Shown one piece after another: positions 5,501 through 8,800 of a DNA stretch of 8,800 bases. Under the pieces are notes generated by a model. It was not told the DNA's origin. It made no database searches and saw only the letters and a list, made by a program, of their open reading frames with translations. Origin of the DNA: Anaerolineales bacterium (GTDB taxonomy: Bacteria > Chloroflexota > Anaerolineae > Anaerolineales > UBA6663). Location of the stretch: contig JAGOBN010000133.1 in assembly GCA_017999235.1 (NCBI GenBank), positions 1-8,800 of the forward strand, given 5' to 3'. The position numbers and the translations under genes were made by a program. The first letter of the stretch is position 1. Each line of letters begins with the position of its first letter.

Positions 5501-8297
5501 GACCACCGATCCGACCACCCTGTTCTTTGGTGAAAAGGCCGGCGTCAAGCACTCACCCGTTGGCCTGTATGACTTCACCAACCGCATCATGTACACGGTC
5601 TACTCGGACCCGAACGGCGTGTATGAGCCGTTGATGCCGGCCACCGAGACGATCAACTGCCCGTCCCCGTCCGGCGTGTGCGCGGGGATGTTCCGGCACA
5701 TCGGCAACGACCCCGGCCAGCCGGCCCGCACCGGGCGCCTCAACCCGCACTACGACCCGCAGTTCCGCACCATCTCGGCCAACTTCGAGCTGTATCCGGG
5801 CGATATCACCATCTCGGACCTGGCCCCCACGCAGATCGGGGTCTCCATCCAGTCGCCGGGCTCGCAGACGCACGCGGCCGTGCAGTGCACGGTGGCTGAC
5901 ACCACGCCCCAGCTCTTTGCGGTGGACCGACCGTACGTCTACGGGGCGGCCACCGCGGCCAGCCGGCAGATCACGATCCAGGGCAAGGGCTTCCTGACCG
6001 CCCAGACCGGGCCGGTTGGCAGCCCGCGGGTGGGCCGCGTGACGCTGACCGCCGCGCCGGGCAACGCTCCGTCTGACACTGGGCTTATCCCCTTGACCGT
6101 CGTCGGCGCTTGGAGCGAGAACACGCTGACTGTGCGCGTCCCGCTCATGACCGCCGGCGTGTACCAGCTCCAGGTGGAGAACTACCTGGGCAATGTCACC
6201 ACCAACGGCATCACTCTGCATGTGCTGGGCAGCGGCTACCTGCCGACGCTGTTCGAGGTCAACCCGCCGGCCGCCCCGCCGGCCGGCTTGCCCGTCACCC
6301 GCCAGGTCTTCGCCTCTAACCCGGTGTTTGACCCGCTGGACAACCCGATCCAGACGGCTCTGGATGCGGTCGCCGCTCTGCCCACTACCCCAGATCGCAA
6401 TTTGGTGGTCGTCTACCCCAACCCGGTATTCTCGACCTTCAACCCGACCCAGGCGTACTTCACGAACCTGCTCATTCACTCGTCCGTCAAGTTGCAAGGC
6501 GTTGGGCCGGGCGGCACGTACACGGACGGCAACGGCAACCAAACGATCGTCCCAGGCAGTGTGATCAACGGCAACGGCTTTGGCGGCGACACGGCGATGG
6601 CCAACTCTTGGCGCACCCAGGTGGCCGGCCTGACCTGGGCCGGCGATCAGCAAGTGTACGAAGGCGCCGTGATGACGGTGCTGGTGGAGGCCAATGAGCT
6701 GAGCAACACCGCCAACAATCGGTACCGGGCCGCCATTGACGGCTTCACGATCGAGGGCGGCGACCAGCTGGGCTTCCCGGGCAACATCAACCAGATCGGC
6801 GGCGGCAACAACGGCCTGCCGGCGGTGGTGGAGACCCAGGGCGGCGGCATCTTCGTCAATGGCTATGCCCGGCGCTTGCAGATCACCAATAACATTCTGC
6901 GCAGCAACGGCGGCGCCTATGGCGGCGCGGTGCGCCTAGGCACGCCCAACCTGGGTGCGGCCTGGGACAACCAGAACGACAATGTCGTCATCGCCCGCAA
7001 TCAGATCCTGGCCAACGGCGGCACCAATTTGGCCGGCGCGCTGGGCATCTTCCAGGGCAGCGACGGTTACGAGGTCGCCTGGAACCACATCTGCGGCAAC
7101 TTCACCGTGGAATACGGCGGCGGCATCAGCCACTATGGGCGCAGCCTGAACGGCCGCATCCACCACAACCGCATTTACTTCAACCGCTCCATGGATGAAG
7201 GCGGCGGCATCATGATCGCGGGTGAGCTGCCGGCCAACCCGGCGACACTCTCGACTGGCGCCGGCAGCGTCGACATCTACGACAACATCATCCAGTCCAA
7301 TCTGGCCAACGATGATGGCGGCGGCCTGCGCTTCCTGATGGCGGCCTCCGACTGCGGCAACCCGGGCTACCAGGTCTGCAACATCAACGTCTTCAACAAC
7401 ATCATCGCCAACAATATCTCCACGCACGAAGGCGGCGGCGTCTCCCTCAACGATGCCCCCAACATCGCTTTCTACCAGAACACGGTGGTCAAGAACCTGA
7501 CCACGGCCACGGCCCTGACCAGCAACGGTCAGCCGGCGCCGGCTGGGCTCGCGACCACGCCGCACAGCCTGATGCTGCAGGCGCAGTTGGTGAACGCCAC
7601 CAACTATGACCCCAGCGCCACCCAGCGCTTCGCGCTCAACGGGGCGGATAAGCTGGCGAGCGTCCCGATGATGTTCGGCAACCTGTTCTGGGATAACCGG
7701 GCCGGTTCCTACAACCTGGCCGGCGGCGTGAGCGGCATCGGCTTGCCGGGTGATCTGGCGCCCATCAACGTGTGGGACATCGGCGACGCCTTCCACCGCT
7801 TCCAGCTGCCGATCTACTTCTCTATGCTCTCGACCACGCCGGACTCGCGGGACTACACCACTGGCCCGGTCACGGTCAACCTGACCACGTACACGAACAA
7901 CCTGAAGTTCGCGGATGTGGATGGCGTCCCGCAATTCACGTCGACCTTTGATACAACGATCGAGGTCCTGCCGTGGCGCGGCAACCCGCGCTTCGCGGGC
8001 GCCACCATCGTGGCCCAGGACGTGCCCCCGACCATGATGGGCAACTATCACTTGGAGGCGGGTTCGCCGGCGGTCAACGCCAGCACGCCGTTCACCATCG
8101 TGGGCGTTGTCGGCGGGATGACCTCCCGCGCCGTGGTCACTTCCTCCCCGGATATCGATGGCGACTTCCGCACAGGCGGCGCCACCACTCGGCTCGACAT
8201 CGGCGCTGACGAGCTAGGGGCGCGGAACTTCTTCATCCTGGTTCTGCCGGACAGCCAGGCGTACGACATGCTCTATCTGCCGACGGTCCAGCGCTAG
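2535..8297 (+). CDS. Giant secreted multidomain protein with beta-helix
   Basis: The 1920-residue product begins with a Sec signal peptide: MRKK, a hydrophobic core at about 15-26, and likely cleavage after ALA at 33-35. Prealbumin-like modules of the carboxypeptidase-regulatory/Cna-B kind are marked by turns such as LADGKY (174-179), SDANGD (345-350), ADANGKFD (512-519), AGDYIVEV (853-860) and SDPNGVYE (1024-1031). An SdrD_B-like element has a calcium-type loop, DMNENGRMDANE (575-586). An IPT/TIG-like module (about 1126-1233, with ITIQGKGF) precedes a right-handed parallel beta-helix (about 1270-1655) with repeated GGGI/V turns. The C-terminal part includes DIGADE (1888-1893), common at the end of secreted beta-helix proteins, and ends YLPTVQR. 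There is no LPXTG sortase signal and no C-terminal membrane helix. It is probably extracellular or surface-associated; no catalytic residues were identified. A multicopper oxidase gene follows after 31 bases, suggesting joint function. Family resemblance is from memory, and the function is unknown. Confidence 0.92.
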   Translation: MRKKSYSVFDQVVRWLTLLAMLIGAGPGAAPVALAAAPAAAPEAAAAVVPVTTGGATTLRLSVVSARTVGAAELPPAGTGPSGKFLVNAGDAVPAFKWIINEDNSGDPFQPRFPDCSPYYETAPGSGVMDYNNPNLNYPKNCNWPSIRAQQAYAPIVAQGTEAEFASGAGVAGLADGKYLISVTAENFKIDGAHFLVKNGYIYPSDITPTAVENPYASPAPNGLITVGMQPLPTPTATLRARLFRDHSIVNGMFDSPAEDGNGMVGWTGHLSDVLAEVTVDVFGNPLCTEYYRDDAAALTADDLAVIRAANPTANPQYVPGNTGLILFGEDGAPIIKTMGSGCLSDANGDLAIPNMGPGRYAYWVTPPADQIGRWVQTSTLEGNHDYDTWVLEGATGFDTEFVNQAEPFPWTIFGYVDRYMGKNALVAGQVISVPTTAVLNANPVNNLVSTGRITGVVAKTKVYVPMTGGLPYLGSLWGGLSGAKPEAPIPNAWVTLTSLQAGDQIVLTAQADANGKFDLQGVPDGDYTLTYWDEPQMTLLDLLQVSVVNGQAVDVGTLMVAGWFASFSGHVFLDMNENGRMDANESGVDNLTLVVRKRSNALIDRGAIAVTTTGGGHWFAENTYPMTNWHVIELYSDAYRNTGYTFQADNQPEETVISPGAVDVAVLPIIGQSGRLDIGVKPYDPGTNGGIAGTVSYGTTRNELDPRHLAIENWQTGIPNLNVKLYAPVACTDPNTQTCDADGLYQLDVDGSYKRSSVINETTTEQFQAPTNCTVRDVDGNPLVAPLQRIFPVDPNAECLEGPISGIQFGQTQQSLDGNWGFGDACFLPNGAPGEASAEGVCASGTLQPLPAGDYIVEVVVPTTTVTLDDGAGNLTTVTQPLYIPTREEDINVFSGSSFVPQQMPAACVGPLHTVDVAGLGADGPNAVVNPTFAAEGGSPYEGQQRPLCNMKLVPVQDQKSVAPVFELFTPVPIPGRNYGYIVDDLNLTTDPTTLFFGEKAGVKHSPVGLYDFTNRIMYTVYSDPNGVYEPLMPATETINCPSPSGVCAGMFRHIGNDPGQPARTGRLNPHYDPQFRTISANFELYPGDITISDLAPTQIGVSIQSPGSQTHAAVQCTVADTTPQLFAVDRPYVYGAATAASRQITIQGKGFLTAQTGPVGSPRVGRVTLTAAPGNAPSDTGLIPLTVVGAWSENTLTVRVPLMTAGVYQLQVENYLGNVTTNGITLHVLGSGYLPTLFEVNPPAAPPAGLPVTRQVFASNPVFDPLDNPIQTALDAVAALPTTPDRNLVVVYPNPVFSTFNPTQAYFTNLLIHSSVKLQGVGPGGTYTDGNGNQTIVPGSVINGNGFGGDTAMANSWRTQVAGLTWAGDQQVYEGAVMTVLVEANELSNTANNRYRAAIDGFTIEGGDQLGFPGNINQIGGGNNGLPAVVETQGGGIFVNGYARRLQITNNILRSNGGAYGGAVRLGTPNLGAAWDNQNDNVVIARNQILANGGTNLAGALGIFQGSDGYEVAWNHICGNFTVEYGGGISHYGRSLNGRIHHNRIYFNRSMDEGGGIMIAGELPANPATLSTGAGSVDIYDNIIQSNLANDDGGGLRFLMAASDCGNPGYQVCNINVFNNIIANNISTHEGGGVSLNDAPNIAFYQNTVVKNLTTATALTSNGQPAPAGLATTPHSLMLQAQLVNATNYDPSATQRFALNGADKLASVPMMFGNLFWDNRAGSYNLAGGVSGIGLPGDLAPINVWDIGDAFHRFQLPIYFSMLSTTPDSRDYTTGPVTVNLTTYTNNLKFADVDGVPQFTSTFDTTIEVLPWRGNPRFAGATIVAQDVPPTMMGNYHLEAGSPAVNASTPFTIVGVVGGMTSRAVVTSSPDIDGDFRTGGATTRLDIGADELGARNFFILVLPDSQAYDMLYLPTVQR

Positions 8298-8315
8298 GCC
8301 CTGGCCCAGACACGC

Positions 8316-8322
8316 AAGGAGA
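8316..8322 (+). promoter_or_regulatory. Ribosome binding site of the multicopper oxidase gene
   Basis: AAGGAGA lies six bases before ATG 8329, a near-ideal Shine-Dalgarno match and spacing. It sits in the 31-base gap after the giant gene, where no terminator is visible, so the two genes are probably co-transcribed. Confidence 0.8.
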
Positions 8323-8328
8323 CTTGGT

Positions 8329-8800
8329 ATGACTTTCAAACGCAGCCTTCTGCCTAAACTCTCCCGGCGCGGCTTTCTGAAGCTGGGCGCGGGCCTGGCC
8401 GCGGCCGCCACCGGGGCGTATGTCCTCCCGCGCGCGCTGCTCAAGCCGGCCACCGCCGCGGCGCCGCCGGTGAATACCACGCCCAACATCCATCTGGCCG
8501 CCACCGACGGCTGGATCAAGATCCCGGGCGCGGATATGTACCAGGGCGCGGCCCTGATCCATCCGGATCCGTACGCGCCCAACGGCGCATCCACCTACAT
8601 GTTCGGCTTCACGGACGTGACCGCCTTCAACGGCGACCGGGCGCAGATCATGACCCAGAAGATGGCGGCCTGGCACACGGCGCCGTCGATCGGGGTGGAT
8701 CAGGAGGCCGATTTTTGGCTCAAGCTCACCAACCTGGGCTTCACCATGCGCCCGGACCTGACCGACGCGCACACCGTCCACTGGCACGGCTTCAAGAACG
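8329..8800 (+). CDS. Tat-exported multicopper oxidase, 3' part missing
   Basis: The visible 157 residues begin with a twin-arginine signal (SRRGFLK, 12-18), a hydrophobic segment rich in Ala and Gly (about 19-34) and a probable cleavage site near ATAAA (41-45). The mature part has the first cupredoxin domain: DFWLKLTNLG, then HTVHWHGFKN at the right edge. His151 and His153 in HWHG are the first of the paired His ligands of the type 2/type 3 trinuclear copper cluster. Enzymes of this family oxidise phenols or metal ions (Mn, Fe, Cu) and reduce oxygen to water. The later HxH motifs and the type 1 copper site (HCH...M/L) lie outside the window, so activity and substrate class cannot be judged. 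The segment LAATDGWIKIPG resembles the TDGxIxLPDG opening seen in some bacterial oxidases of this family. Export of a folded, copper-loaded enzyme fits the Tat route. Confidence 0.9.
   Translation, partial: MTFKRSLLPKLSRRGFLKLGAGLAAAATGAYVLPRALLKPATAAAPPVNTTPNIHLAATDGWIKIPGADMYQGAALIHPDPYAPNGASTYMFGFTDVTAFNGDRAQIMTQKMAAWHTAPSIGVDQEADFWLKLTNLGFTMRPDLTDAHTVHWHGFKN

Noticed and set aside
6837..7450. GGCGGCGGC runs as a tandem DNA repeat or CRISPR-like array
   Set aside because: The spacing follows beta-helix turns in the protein. Intervening DNA is not conserved between units, and the repeats are only 9-12 bases long.
3345..8051. Long minus-strand open frames (735, 366 and 371 codons) opposite the giant gene
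   Set aside because: Their composition (runs of Arg, Gly, Val, His, Asp) is what the complement of GC-rich codons produces. They have no recognisable domains or ribosome binding sites, and the plus frame shows clear protein families throughout.

Overview
The window looks like a GC-rich bacterial chromosome, most plausibly Chloroflexota (Anaerolineae or Caldilineae-like). This rests on the style of the sensor kinase, the architecture of the very large secreted protein, and that protein's short C-terminal tail ending in YLPTVQR. The lineage is an inference from remembered family resemblance, not from a marker gene. I see no rRNA, tRNA, CRISPR array, transposase or other mobile element.

The left part (about 1-2035) is a compact minus-strand signalling operon read right to left. 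It encodes a two-helix membrane histidine kinase of the NarX/HisKA_3 type, then a 96-residue protein with three predicted membrane helices that overlaps the kinase gene by an ATGA junction. Three bases further on begins a response regulator that runs off the left edge. That regulator is unusual: about 100 residues of an unrecognised domain precede the receiver motif.

The middle (2036-2534) is a roughly 500-base divergent intergenic region with no convincing gene. It holds four copies of the 7-mer TAGTACC (three direct, one inverted), a 7-bp inverted repeat, a 12-bp perfect palindrome and a plausible promoter for the kinase operon. It is the natural place for regulation of both flanking operons, perhaps by the response regulator itself.

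The right part (2535-8800) is a plus-strand operon. The first gene encodes a 1920-residue Sec-exported protein: several prealbumin-like/carboxypeptidase-regulatory and SdrD_B-like modules, an IPT/TIG-like module, a right-handed parallel beta-helix and a distinctive C-terminal tail. After 31 bases comes a Tat-exported multicopper oxidase, cut by the right edge just after its first copper-binding His-Trp-His motif. A plausible reading is a regulated cell-surface or extracellular oxidase paired with a giant secreted scaffold or substrate-binding protein. The substrate (metal ion, phenolic compound or other) cannot be read from this window.
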